64,000 nucleotides of DNA from Niastella sp. OAS944. Lineage in GTDB: Bacteria; Bacteroidota; Bacteroidia; Chitinophagales; Chitinophagaceae. This document shows, one piece after another, positions 9,353 through 17,704 of this stretch. Numbering within the stretch: the first letter of the stretch is position 1; every line of letters starts with the position of its first letter. Made by a program: the position numbers and the translations under genes. The notes under the pieces were generated by a model, which saw only the letters and a program-made list of their open reading frames with translations, was not told where the DNA came from and did not search any database. The DNA lies in contig JANUBW010000001.1 of assembly GCA_024809215.1 (NCBI GenBank), positions 2,584,841 through 2,648,840 of the forward strand, given 5' to 3'.

Positions 9353-9603
9353 TCGAGTTAGTTAGTTATTGAGTTATTAAGTTCGTAAGTTTCCTGCTAC
9401 CGGGTTTCCGGTTACCGGGAAATACAGTTCCAGGTTTCAGGTTTCAAGTTCCAGGGCTTTAATTTTCCGGACTCGCGACTATCGGTTACAGGCTTTAATT
9501 GCTGAGCCGTGTTCGAGGCGTACAAGAGTGCGACGCAACAGACGGTGATAGTAGCACCGACGCTGGCGGCCAAAATGGCTTTTCTTGTTAACTCGTCAAC
9601 CTG
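9353..9603. repeat. Intergenic island: degenerate word repeats around a GC-richer segment
   Basis: Between the sulfhydrylase start and the OsmC stop, four kinds of degenerate words follow one another: GTTAGTTATTGAGTTATTAAG (9356-9380, shown in part), CCGGGTTTCCGGTTACCGGG (9399-9418), CAGGTTTCAGGTTTCAAG (9431-9448), and TTAACTCGTCAACCTG with TTAACTTGTTAACTGG (9589-9622). A non-repetitive GC-richer stretch at about 9494-9583 sits inside the island. The last word family overlaps the OsmC coding end. No gene was seen. Confidence 0.65.
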
Positions 9604-10035
9604 TTAACTTGTTAACTGGTTCACCCTTACCTCCCATTTCAGCTCTCCGCCTGCACGGCGCAGGGTTTCGGCAACGGAACAGTATTTATCCATCGACAAT
9701 TCGCAGGCCCTTTTAGCTTTATCGGGGTCAATATTGCCGGTAAGCTCAAAAATGATGGTCACGTTTTTCCAAATTGATGGTTCTTTACCCGGTTCGCGCT
9801 CCCCTTCTATCTTCATATTGAAGCCGTCGATGGTTTGGCGCTGCTTTTTGAGGATGCTCACGATATCGATGCCGCTACAGCCGCCCAGGCCCATTAACAG
9901 CATTTGCATGGGGCGAACGCCAAAATTGGTACCTCCGTTATCGGGACTGGTATCCATACGAACTATATGCCCATTGGCATCTTTTGCTTCAAATCCGTAT
10001 TCTCCTTCTACCCTTTCCAATTCAATTTTTATCAT
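9604..10035 (-). CDS. OsmC family peroxiredoxin-like protein
   Basis: The 143-residue protein matches the OsmC/Ohr fold. It has an N-terminal beta-rich segment with DTSPDNGGTNFGVRPMQM, the first redox cysteine in GLGGCSGIDIV (Cys53), and the second in MDKYCSVAETL (Cys119). OsmC proteins reduce organic hydroperoxides with these two thiols. Members of this YhfA-like branch are less well characterised. It is divergent from metX with only 68 bp between starts. The last five sense codons and the TAA stop are supplied by the island word TTAACTTGTTAAC, so the C-terminal tail NQLTS is probably not ancestral. Confidence 0.87.
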   Translation of the reverse strand: MIKIELERVEGEYGFEAKDANGHIVRMDTSPDNGGTNFGVRPMQMLLMGLGGCSGIDIVSILKKQRQTIDGFNMKIEGEREPGKEPSIWKNVTIIFELTGNIDPDKAKRACELSMDKYCSVAETLRRAGGELKWEVRVNQLTS

Positions 10036-10049
10036 GGTAAAGATTTTTG

Positions 10050-10057
10050 CAAATGTA
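10050..10057 (-). promoter_or_regulatory. Putative -7 box of the OsmC gene
   Basis: On the minus strand this reads TACATTTG, a match to the Bacteroidota -7 consensus TAnnTTTG, 15 bp before the OsmC ATG. A convincing -33 TTG was not found. Confidence 0.4.
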
Positions 10058-10103
10058 ATTCATGCAAGCATTTACTTTGCACCCTTAATTTAGCCTGGGG
10101 CCA

Positions 10104-11114
10104 ATGAAGCGTTTTGAATATAATCATCCTTTCAATCTCGAAAACGGGGCGCAACTGCCTTCATTAACCATTGCATATCATACTTATGGGACGTTAAATG
10201 CCGATAAAAGCAACGTCATTTGGGTATGTCATGCCTTAACCGCCAACTCCGATGCCGCCGACTGGTGGGCTGGTGTGGTGGGAACCGGCTGTGTAATTAA
10301 CCCCGAAAAGTACTATATTGTTTGCGCCAACATCCTTGGCTCATGTTACGGCACCACGGGACCATTGAGTATGAACCCAAAAACGGGCGCCCCCTGGATG
10401 CATGAATTTCCGCTGATCACCATTCGAGATATGGTAAATGCCCATATTTTGCTGCGCCGGCACCTGGAAATAGACAGCATTCACCTGCTAATGGGTGGCA
10501 GCATGGGTGGTTACCAGGCCCTGGAATGGAGCATTATGGAAAAAGAAGTGATCAGGAACCTGTTTTTGCTGGCCACCTCACCCACCGAAAGCGCCTGGGG
10601 AATAGCTGTACACGCTACCCAACGCCTGGCCATTGAGGCCGATTGCACGTGGAACCAAAATACACCCGAGGCCGGACAAAAAGGCCTGAAGGCTGCCCGC
10701 GCCATAGGTATGCTTACCTACCGCAACTATGGCATTATGGTGCAAAAGCAAACCGATACCGATACCGAAAAACTCGACAACTACAAAGCCGCCTCTTATA
10801 TAAATTACCAGGGCGAAAAATTGGTAAAACGCTTTAATGCCTATAGCTATTGGCTGCTTACCAAAGCACTGGACACCCACCATATTGGCCGCGGCCGCGG
10901 TGGCGATGCCGAAGCCATGCTGAAAAGCGTACAACAAAAAACATTACTGATAGGCATTACCAGCGATATTCTTTGCCCCCTCGAAGAACAACGCCATATG
11001 CAGCAACACCTGGGCAATTGTACCCTGGTTGAAATAGATTCGGTGTATGGGCATGATGGGTTTATGGTTGAGACGGGGAAGATTGGAGAGGTGCTGAAGG
11101 GGTGGTTGGGTTAG
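10104..11114 (+). CDS. metX: Homoserine O-acetyltransferase MetX
   Basis: MetX acylates homoserine at the start of methionine synthesis. The 336-residue alpha/beta hydrolase has an opening LPSLTIAYHTYGTLN, WVCHALTANSDAADWW, GTGCVINPEKYYIVCANILGS, the nucleophile elbow LLMGGSMGGYQALEW (Ser133), an acid residue in SDILCP (near 288) and the histidine in YGHDGF (near 316). It is slightly shorter than typical MetX (about 350-380). It faces away from OsmC and lies near the sulfhydrylase gene, so the pair would convert homoserine to homocysteine using sulfide from the cys operon further along. Acetyl versus succinyl specificity in this family varies and is not settled here. Confidence 0.9.
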   Translation: MKRFEYNHPFNLENGAQLPSLTIAYHTYGTLNADKSNVIWVCHALTANSDAADWWAGVVGTGCVINPEKYYIVCANILGSCYGTTGPLSMNPKTGAPWMHEFPLITIRDMVNAHILLRRHLEIDSIHLLMGGSMGGYQALEWSIMEKEVIRNLFLLATSPTESAWGIAVHATQRLAIEADCTWNQNTPEAGQKGLKAARAIGMLTYRNYGIMVQKQTDTDTEKLDNYKAASYINYQGEKLVKRFNAYSYWLLTKALDTHHIGRGRGGDAEAMLKSVQQKTLLIGITSDILCPLEEQRHMQQHLGNCTLVEIDSVYGHDGFMVETGKIGEVLKGWLG

Positions 11115-11121
11115 AAGAAAG

Positions 11122-11616
11122 TTAAACCCCCACCCAATTGGCGCTCGCCAGCACAACCGAAGTATCTATTTGCCGGAGAGGGATGTTCCAGTATTTCCTG
11201 AGCAATTGCTCTTTTTCGTTAAACGAAACCAGCCGGTAACCATGTTTTTGATAGAAGCCGATCGCCCAGCTGGCATCGGCCCAGGTGCCAATTAAAATGG
11301 GGGTTGATACCAATGTTGACAGGTGTTGAAGCAGCTTTCCGCCAATACCTTTACTCCTTGCAGCAGTACGAACATAGGCATGCCGAATTAAAGTAACATC
11401 GCCCTTATCCTGGATGCCCATTACACCAATCATTTTACCATCGTCGAAATAGCACCAGAATTTTACCCGATCGTCAATCTGCGCCTGCAATTCTTCTACA
11501 GACATATAGGGCTCGTGCCATCTATCGGCCGGAATAATACCTTTATACGCTGAAGCCCCATCGTTAATGATCTCATGAACGGTTGCAAAGTCGCTGTTCT
11601 TTACCGGAACTATCAT
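11122..11616 (-). CDS. GNAT family N-acetyltransferase
   Basis: The 164-residue protein has the GNAT core: DGKMIGVMGIQDKGDVTLIRHAYVR (beta strands 2-4), the acetyl-CoA pyrophosphate loop RSKGIGGKLLQHL, and FYQKHGYRLVS near the C-terminus. The substrate is unknown. It is convergent with metX (7 bp between stops). A small-molecule amine is the usual target in this class. The specific target cannot be inferred. Confidence 0.85.
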   Translation of the reverse strand: MIVPVKNSDFATVHEIINDGASAYKGIIPADRWHEPYMSVEELQAQIDDRVKFWCYFDDGKMIGVMGIQDKGDVTLIRHAYVRTAARSKGIGGKLLQHLSTLVSTPILIGTWADASWAIGFYQKHGYRLVSFNEKEQLLRKYWNIPLRQIDTSVVLASANWVGV

Positions 11617-11755
11617 TGTTTTATTGTGTTTTTATAAAAATACAAATTAACAGCTCAGTTTTGGTCATTCGTCAACAGCTACTGCACGTTCATCAAACTA
11701 TCTTTTTGAATTATCAGCCCTCCGGTTATTTCGCAGTCACAAAACTATTTTTATA

Positions 11756-12685
11756 ATGACGTTCGTGACAAAACCGAGTTCTATCCTGTTCCTGCTCTTA
11801 TTGGGCTTTTTTAACGCAGACGCGCAACTGGGGCCATCATCACTCAACGGACCAGGTATTGCCATCAATACCGATTATCTTCCGGCATCCCGCTACATAA
11901 GGCCCGAGGACAGTGTAAAAACACATTCCACAACAGCTACAAAACGCCTGTCGATGGGAATTGCCTTCAATCTTTCTACCTGGAAAGACACCAGCACGGG
12001 CGCCTTTCGAAACTGGTCAATGGCAGTAAGCGGCAGTTACATGAAGTTTACCAATGAAAAATATGAAAATGCCATTATGCCCAACGAACTGCTGGCAACA
12101 GATATATCTTTATTGCATACCCGTAATCTGCGCGGCAAATGGTCGTTAATGGCAATGGTTTCAACAGGCGTTTATACAGACCTTGAGAAGATCAGTTATA
12201 AAGATATTTTTATCAATGGTGGCGTGCTATTTATAAAACAACAAAATGCAAAGTTTGTATATGGTTTTGGCGCCGCTTTCACCAATGCCTTTGGAACGCC
12301 TATGCTGTTACCTGGCCTGTATGTACAATGGAACACAGGTAAAAAGTTTAAAGTGGAAATAGTGGTTCCCGAAAAATTCAGGGTGTCACATAAATTAAAC
12401 GACTTTGTTGAGACGGCGATTGCCGTTCGCATGAATGGCGGATCGTTTGATGTGGAGAAGTATAAGGATGACAGAAGATTATTAAGCTATAAAGAAATGA
12501 CTGTGGGCTGGGAAAACAATTTTTATCTTAGCAACCTCATCAGTGTTAACATTGCGGGCGGAACTGCCTTTTTAAGAAGTGTAGACTATAGAAAGAAAAG
12601 CCTGTCAGAAATGTTCAAAACCATGCCCGAACACAAGCTTTCAACAAATTGGTTTGCAAGTGCCGGCGTTCGTATACACTTTTAA
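11756..12685 (+). CDS. Secreted outer-membrane beta-barrel protein, DUF6268-like
   Basis: The 309-residue protein begins with a signal peptide (ILFLLLLGFFNADAQ). It continues with alternating amphipathic strands rich in aromatic residues and ends in aromatic-flanked WFASAGVRIHF, typical of an outer-membrane barrel C-terminus. I see resemblance to the DUF6268 barrel family of Bacteroidota, but cannot confirm it without a profile search. It lies 53 bp upstream of a LytS-type kinase gene on the same strand. In this phylum such triplets often form one unit in which the regulator controls the barrel gene. The function is unknown. Confidence 0.72.
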   Translation: MTFVTKPSSILFLLLLGFFNADAQLGPSSLNGPGIAINTDYLPASRYIRPEDSVKTHSTTATKRLSMGIAFNLSTWKDTSTGAFRNWSMAVSGSYMKFTNEKYENAIMPNELLATDISLLHTRNLRGKWSLMAMVSTGVYTDLEKISYKDIFINGGVLFIKQQNAKFVYGFGAAFTNAFGTPMLLPGLYVQWNTGKKFKVEIVVPEKFRVSHKLNDFVETAIAVRMNGGSFDVEKYKDDRRLLSYKEMTVGWENNFYLSNLISVNIAGGTAFLRSVDYRKKSLSEMFKTMPEHKLSTNWFASAGVRIHF

Positions 12686-12738
12686 AAACAGGCATATGAA
12701 CAAAGGCGTTTTTTTAATATTAAAATCAGCAGGCAGAT

Positions 12739-13752
12739 ATGTATTTAAAATGGCGAATTCAGATGCTGGTCGTATGGTCATTACTGGCATTTGGGATCTT
12801 CTTTCAGATCTGGACCCAAACTCCATTACCGACTGGTCAGTGCCTCAAATATGTGACGATTGTTTTTGCCGCATGTATTGTGATCACTCATTTTATGACA
12901 GATGTGCTATTGCCTGCATATATTCAACGGAAGCAGTTACTGAAGTTTGCTGCACTTGCGCTGGTTGCCTGTATGCTGATGGCATTTGTGTTTACCTGGA
13001 TTGATACTATTTTTTTGCCAGATGCCCGGCCATTCATGTACAAATGGTGTAACATGCTGGTGAGCGCCGCGCTTATAATGGGTAACATTTGCGGGTTAAG
13101 GTTTTACCGGGAGCATGCCATTATTGAAAAGAAGCACCGCCAGTTGCAAACCGCGCATTTGGAAGCCGAGTTGAAATTGCTGCGCGACCAGGTGAACCCA
13201 CACTTTCTTTTTAATGTTATCAATAGCATACATGTGCTGATGCATAAAGATGTTCAACAGGCTTCTTCTGTATTGATGAAATTTTCGGATATGCTTCGTC
13301 ATCATTTGTACGACAGCACTAAAGAATATATTTTGTTGAAAGAAGAGATCGCTTATTTGCAAAATTATGTGAACGTTGAAAAAGTAAGATGGGGTAATGA
13401 TGTACGGGTGGAGTGTAACTGGATAGAGGTGCCTGAATATTTTCGTATTGCGCCTTTTATTTTGTCGCCTTTTGTAGAAAATGCTTTTAAACATGTATCA
13501 CGCGACCACCCCACCGGCAACTACGTAACAATCGGCATGACCTTGCAGGATAACAGATTAAACTTTACAGTTGAAAATACCTGCGATGCCCCGGGTGATA
13601 TTACCAGTAACAACAAAGCAGGCGGTATTGGACTGGAAAATGTAAAAAAACGGTTGTCATTGCTATATAATGAGCAACATCAATTAGTAATAGAACGCAA
13701 GGAAAATATTTTCAAGGTAAAGTTATCATTACATCTTCAGGAGTATGAATAA
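12739..13752 (+). CDS. LytS/YehU-type sensor histidine kinase
   Basis: The 337-residue kinase has four predicted membrane helices in the first 120 residues, then a short coiled-coil linker (IEKKHRQLQTAHLEAELKLL). The His_kinase domain of the LytS family follows with the phospho-acceptor motif QVNPHFLFNVINSIH (His near residue 154). A GHKL ATPase follows with N-box PFVENAFKHV and G-box GGIGLENVKKRL. There is no separate sensor domain, so sensing is probably within the membrane. The stop overlaps the start of the next gene by 8 bp, which indicates translational coupling to its response regulator. Confidence 0.9.
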   Translation: MYLKWRIQMLVVWSLLAFGIFFQIWTQTPLPTGQCLKYVTIVFAACIVITHFMTDVLLPAYIQRKQLLKFAALALVACMLMAFVFTWIDTIFLPDARPFMYKWCNMLVSAALIMGNICGLRFYREHAIIEKKHRQLQTAHLEAELKLLRDQVNPHFLFNVINSIHVLMHKDVQQASSVLMKFSDMLRHHLYDSTKEYILLKEEIAYLQNYVNVEKVRWGNDVRVECNWIEVPEYFRIAPFILSPFVENAFKHVSRDHPTGNYVTIGMTLQDNRLNFTVENTCDAPGDITSNNKAGGIGLENVKKRLSLLYNEQHQLVIERKENIFKVKLSLHLQEYE

Positions 13753-14482
13753 AATGAAATGTATTATCGTAGATGATGAAGCACTGGCGCGCGAAGGCAT
13801 TGAACAGTATGCCCGGGAAATTGAATTTCTGGAAATAGCGGGCAGTTATAAAAATGCATTGCTGGCGCAGAATGCATTGCAGAACGATACTATTGACCTC
13901 ATGTTCCTGGATATAAACATGCCCAAATTAACGGGACTTTCATTTTTGGAAACCCTTAGCAAACCACCCATCACGATCATTACAACCGCCTATCCCGATT
14001 ATGCGCTGGAAGGTTTCAGGCTTCATGTGCTCGATTATTTATTAAAACCTATTCCGCTGGAAAGGTTTATTAAATCGGTAAATAAAGCGCATGACTATTA
14101 CCGCCTGTTGCAAAAAACACCGGTACAAGACCAGCAGGCACCGCTCGATTATATATTCCTGAAGCATAGTAACCTTTATGAAAAGGTAATGCTGGCCGAT
14201 ATTGTTTGTGTGGAAGCGATGCAAAACTATGTGCTCATTCATACCGTATTAAAAAAGATCATTGTACATCTTACTTTTAAATCGGTTGAAGAGAACCTGC
14301 CGCCCAATGATTTTTTTCGGGTTCACAAATCCTTTCTAATCAGCCTGGCTCATATAAAAGCTATTGAGGGAAATACGGTACACATCCACAATAAGCAAAT
14401 TCCAATCAGCCGTAGCCAGCGGGAAGAATTGATGCAACAAGTAGTGAACCGCGCATTATTGACGAAGGAGGGGAAGAAGTAA
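13745..14482 (+). CDS. LytTR-type response regulator
   Basis: The 245-residue protein has a receiver domain (acidic pocket in IIVDDEALAREG, phospho-acceptor Asp in LMFLDINMPKLTG, Thr in ITTAYPDYALEGF, Lys in LLKPIPLERF). It is followed by a C-terminal LytTR DNA-binding domain (ILFLKHSNLYEK-like region to FRVHKSFLISLAHI). It pairs with the preceding kinase (8-bp overlap). LytTR proteins bind direct repeats upstream of target promoters. The likely target here is the barrel gene of the same cluster, an inference from context only. Confidence 0.9.
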   Translation: MNKMKCIIVDDEALAREGIEQYAREIEFLEIAGSYKNALLAQNALQNDTIDLMFLDINMPKLTGLSFLETLSKPPITIITTAYPDYALEGFRLHVLDYLLKPIPLERFIKSVNKAHDYYRLLQKTPVQDQQAPLDYIFLKHSNLYEKVMLADIVCVEAMQNYVLIHTVLKKIIVHLTFKSVEENLPPNDFFRVHKSFLISLAHIKAIEGNTVHIHNKQIPISRSQREELMQQVVNRALLTKEGKK

Positions 14483-14491
14483 CCACGGCAA

Positions 14492-14531
14492 TTTTGTGCG
14501 TCAATTTTGTGCATAAAATTGACGCACAAAA
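14492..14531. promoter_or_regulatory. Perfect 17-bp inverted repeat between the LytTR gene and the Fic gene
   Basis: TTTTGTGCGTCAATTTT (14492-14508) is followed by a six-base spacer and its exact reverse complement (14515-14531). It lies 10 bp after the LytTR stop. It can act as a terminator for the two-component operon. The core GACGCA also recurs at 14561-14566 and 14634-14639 around the Fic start, so the repeats may instead be operators bound by the winged-helix domain of the Fic protein. Confidence 0.7.
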
Positions 14532-14600
14532 GAAAAACTGACGGAGAAAGGGCAAATCCTGACGCATAAGTTGTAATTTGGGGGTATAAACTGTCGCGTA

Positions 14601-15986
14601 ATGGCAAAAAGCAGTAAGACAGCTCAACAAATTGACGCAATACTTAGAATACTTCGTCCGATGGAAGCCGGCGCTTCCATTGAAGAAATAAGGTCAACAC
14701 CCGGACTGGATATTGAAATTAGAACCTTACAGAGGCGAATGGCAGACCTTATTAAATTAGGCCTTGTGCAAACAACCGGCGATAAACGATCTACCCGGTA
14801 TTATTATGAAAAGCCAGTTACTGTGGGATCATGGGTAGAAGAGTCACAGGAGCGTTACCATACTTTGCCTTTATCAGAAAAGAGCCAGGAAATAATTTCA
14901 CTTATAACGCTTCCAATACAGCGCCGTAAACCTGTGGGTTATAACCGGGAATTTCTCGAAAAATACAAACCCAACATCGACAGTTATTTAACACAGCAGG
15001 AAAAGGAAAAACTGGCTGCAATTGGTATAACAGCCAGGGAAGATCAACCTGTTGGAACTTATGCCAAAGAAATACTCAACCGGTTGCTTATTGATCTTTC
15101 ATGGAACTCGAGCCGCCTAGAAGGCAACACTTATTCTTTATTAGATACGGAGCGTCTTATTAAGCAAGGCCATATTGCCGATAACAAATCGGTACGGGAA
15201 GCGCAAATGCTCCTTAACCATAAGGACGCTATAGAGTTTATGATAAGGTGCATTGAGGATATGCAATTTAATCGCAGCACCATACTTAGTCTGCATGGAA
15301 TATTGTCATACAACCTGCTACCCACACTGGAAGCATCGGGCAGGCTGCGTTCACATGCCGTAGGAATAAGTAGTTGTGTATATACCCCACTTGATGTACC
15401 TCAATTGCTTGAAGAAATGTTTGAGTTGTTGTTAGAAAAAGTGGCCCAAATTGAAAATCCATTTGAACAGGCTTTTTTTATGATGGTGCACTTACCTTAC
15501 CTACAACCATTTGAGGACGTTAATAAACGCGTTTCGCGTTTGGCCGCCAACATTCCATTTTATCGCCAGAACCTGTCGCCACTTTCATTTATAGATGTAC
15601 CCAAAGAATATTACATCCAGGCGTTGATAGGTATTTATGAACTGAATCGTGTAGAACTGATGAAAGATGTATTTCTCTGGGCGTACGAGCGTTCATCATA
15701 TCAATATGCTGCCATTCGGCAAGTTGTAGGTACTCCTGACCCATTCAAATTAAAGTACCATAAACAGATAGTTTCACTTATCACTGAAATAATTTCTAAA
15801 GGCGCCGATCGCCCAACAGCTACAGCCTTCATAAATGACAAGAAGTTGCAACTACCATCAGAAGACCAGGATAAATTCGTTTATGCTGTAGAAATCGCAC
15901 TTATGTCATTACATGAAGGAAATTTTGCACGATATTTTGTATCTCAGGCTGAATTTAAAAAATGGAAAGATGCATGGGATATTTGA
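14601..15986 (+). CDS. Fic family protein with N-terminal winged helix, degenerate catalytic motif
   Basis: The 461-residue protein starts with a winged-helix-like domain (residues 1-70, EIRTLQRRMADLIKLGLVQ). It then has an inhibitory-helix motif SSRLEGN near residue 169, as in Fic proteins with an N-terminal regulatory glutamate, and a Fic core. The active-site loop reads LQPFEDVNKRVSR near residue 298, where the canonical family has HPFxxGNGRxxR. The catalytic His is therefore replaced by Gln, and both loop glycines are changed. This loop is either from a divergent subfamily or lacks AMP-transferase activity. Fic proteins modify target hydroxyls with AMP or other phosphates. A DNA-binding domain suggests self-regulation through the GACGCA repeats upstream. 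Confidence 0.8.
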   Translation: MAKSSKTAQQIDAILRILRPMEAGASIEEIRSTPGLDIEIRTLQRRMADLIKLGLVQTTGDKRSTRYYYEKPVTVGSWVEESQERYHTLPLSEKSQEIISLITLPIQRRKPVGYNREFLEKYKPNIDSYLTQQEKEKLAAIGITAREDQPVGTYAKEILNRLLIDLSWNSSRLEGNTYSLLDTERLIKQGHIADNKSVREAQMLLNHKDAIEFMIRCIEDMQFNRSTILSLHGILSYNLLPTLEASGRLRSHAVGISSCVYTPLDVPQLLEEMFELLLEKVAQIENPFEQAFFMMVHLPYLQPFEDVNKRVSRLAANIPFYRQNLSPLSFIDVPKEYYIQALIGIYELNRVELMKDVFLWAYERSSYQYAAIRQVVGTPDPFKLKYHKQIVSLITEIISKGADRPTATAFINDKKLQLPSEDQDKFVYAVEIALMSLHEGNFARYFVSQAEFKKWKDAWDI

Positions 15987-16163
15987 GTAATAAATAAGCA
16001 TCGGATGATGTTCTTAAACATTAGCTGGCTGTTCCTGATAGTTACCTTACCTTTTGTAACCACACTGGTAAGTACGCATTTTACAGAAACACCGTAGCCA
16101 CAGTTCCCCATTATACAGAGCTGGAACAGATTTTTCATATAATTAATAAGAAACGGTAATTAT

Positions 16164-16385
16164 ATGAAACGAAATGCTTTATATATCATCGGGTTCCTGT
16201 TCCTGGGCATGGCTTATTGCAAAAGTCCGATGCCGGTTACTTTTAATCCCGACGATCAAACCAATGCCAACGGCACCCCTATGTCTGCAAAGAGTACAAA
16301 CCAATTGCCACCCAAAAACAATAATGTTCCAATGAAATTAGATACCATTAAAATGCCTCGCGACACCTCGCGCCCAAAACAATAA
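16164..16385 (+). CDS. Small putative lipoprotein
   Basis: The 73-residue product has a hydrophobic leader ending LGMAYCKS, in which Cys19 could be lipidated, although the residues before it are not an ideal lipobox. The remaining 50 residues are polar, proline-rich and low in complexity (PPKNNNVP, DTSRPK), so a folded domain is unlikely. It is convergent with the MFS gene (3 bp between ends). The function is not recognised. Confidence 0.55.
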   Translation: MKRNALYIIGFLFLGMAYCKSPMPVTFNPDDQTNANGTPMSAKSTNQLPPKNNNVPMKLDTIKMPRDTSRPKQ

Positions 16386-16388
16386 ACA

Positions 16389-17588
16389 TCACTTTTTAAC
16401 TTCTATTCCTTTACCATAAAACACAAAGATCAAAGTGCCTATTACGCCAAAAGCGGCAGCGGTAAAGAAGTTGAAAGCGGGACCTACCTTCCAGATAATG
16501 CCACCTACAAATGCGGCAAATGAAACTATAAGATCGCGCACAAAATAATACAATCCATAGCCACGGGCCTTTGCATGGGTCGGACAAAGATCAAGGATGA
16601 TCGCCTTACGGGTTGGTTCGCCAAACTCTTTCAGTCCGCGTACTACAAATGCAATTACCAGCGCCGTAAAGCTGGTGCTGAAAAACAGGATCACCGGAAA
16701 AATGGTAAAGAAAATAAACGTGATCACTACAAAAGGTTTTCGTTCAACCCGGTCCGAAAAACTGGCCACCGGTATATAGATCAATGCAGCTGTAATCATT
16801 TCAAGGGCGGTAAGCAGACCAAATTGTTCGGGCGAAACCTTTATCACATCTAAACACCAGATCACCACAAACACATAGGGTATTTGCTCGCAAAAGCGAA
16901 TAAGTATATCTGATACCAGCAGGTTCTTTAATCGCGGGTCTAATTGCCGCCACAACACAAAAGGATGAACTGGCTGGTAAGAACGGGTTGATGTATCTTT
17001 TACAAACAACTGCAACATCATACCCAGCAGGCAAAGAATAAGAGAAACAATAAATGCGGCCCTTATTCCGGCAATCAGCCCGTAAGTAGTAATAAAAACG
17101 CCGCCTATAATTGGCCCAACAGCCATTGGTATACGCCTGATGATGGCATGCATTGAAATCCCCATAGCAGTTTTAGCGCTACCAAGCGAACCAGCTATCA
17201 GCGACATACTTGCCGGCAGCGAAACAGCACTCCATGCCGAAAAGAATATAATACCAATAAAAACCGCTATCCAGTTGGTAAAGAAAATGGCAACCAGATA
17301 TCCGGCAACAGCCATCCCATTAAAAAGCAGGAACGATCTCCGATGGCCCAGCCTGTCGGCCAGGTAACCACCGGGCAGCGACCAAAATGCGTTTAATAAA
17401 TTCTGTAAAAAGCCCAGCGCGCCAATGATAAGCGTTGTAGCGCCTATTCCTTCGAGGTATTTGGGCAGAAAGCGGTCCCACAACTTTTCACCGGTGATCA
17501 TGAGGATAGTGAGCCCAAAGAGATACACAACACTTCTCTTTAAACCTAAAAATTCGGTGAGGCGACGAATGGTAGCATGATTGGCCAT
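16389..17588 (-). CDS. Major facilitator superfamily transporter
   Basis: The 399-residue protein has about 12 hydrophobic segments and the MFS loop signature GYLADRLGHRRSF between helices 2 and 3, with the matching SFSDRVERKPF after helix 8. ATG 17588 is the natural start. Substrate specificity is unclear. The two halves suggest a drug or metabolite exporter of the general DHA1-like type. It is divergent from the chrA-type gene with a 116-bp spacer. Confidence 0.85.
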   Translation of the reverse strand: MANHATIRRLTEFLGLKRSVVYLFGLTILMITGEKLWDRFLPKYLEGIGATTLIIGALGFLQNLLNAFWSLPGGYLADRLGHRRSFLLFNGMAVAGYLVAIFFTNWIAVFIGIIFFSAWSAVSLPASMSLIAGSLGSAKTAMGISMHAIIRRIPMAVGPIIGGVFITTYGLIAGIRAAFIVSLILCLLGMMLQLFVKDTSTRSYQPVHPFVLWRQLDPRLKNLLVSDILIRFCEQIPYVFVVIWCLDVIKVSPEQFGLLTALEMITAALIYIPVASFSDRVERKPFVVITFIFFTIFPVILFFSTSFTALVIAFVVRGLKEFGEPTRKAIILDLCPTHAKARGYGLYYFVRDLIVSFAAFVGGIIWKVGPAFNFFTAAAFGVIGTLIFVFYGKGIEVKK

Positions 17589-17704
17589 TGTATAAAGCTA
17601 CCCATAGATTTTGTAGAAAACCGGAAGTGCTTCTAAACGTACAGACTAACAAATATCATGCAATGCAATAAATCTTATTTTTACAAGGTGATGTTTATAA
17701 CCAC

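Noticed and set aside
9494..9583. Possible tRNA or small RNA gene in the GC-richer segment
   Set aside because: No cloverleaf could be drawn and the TTCGAG is not in a T-loop context.
16005..16097. 30-codon hydrophobic frame (MMFLNISWLFLIVTLPFV) after the Fic gene
   Set aside because: It resembles the last helix of a transporter and might be a remnant, but it is too short to support any call.
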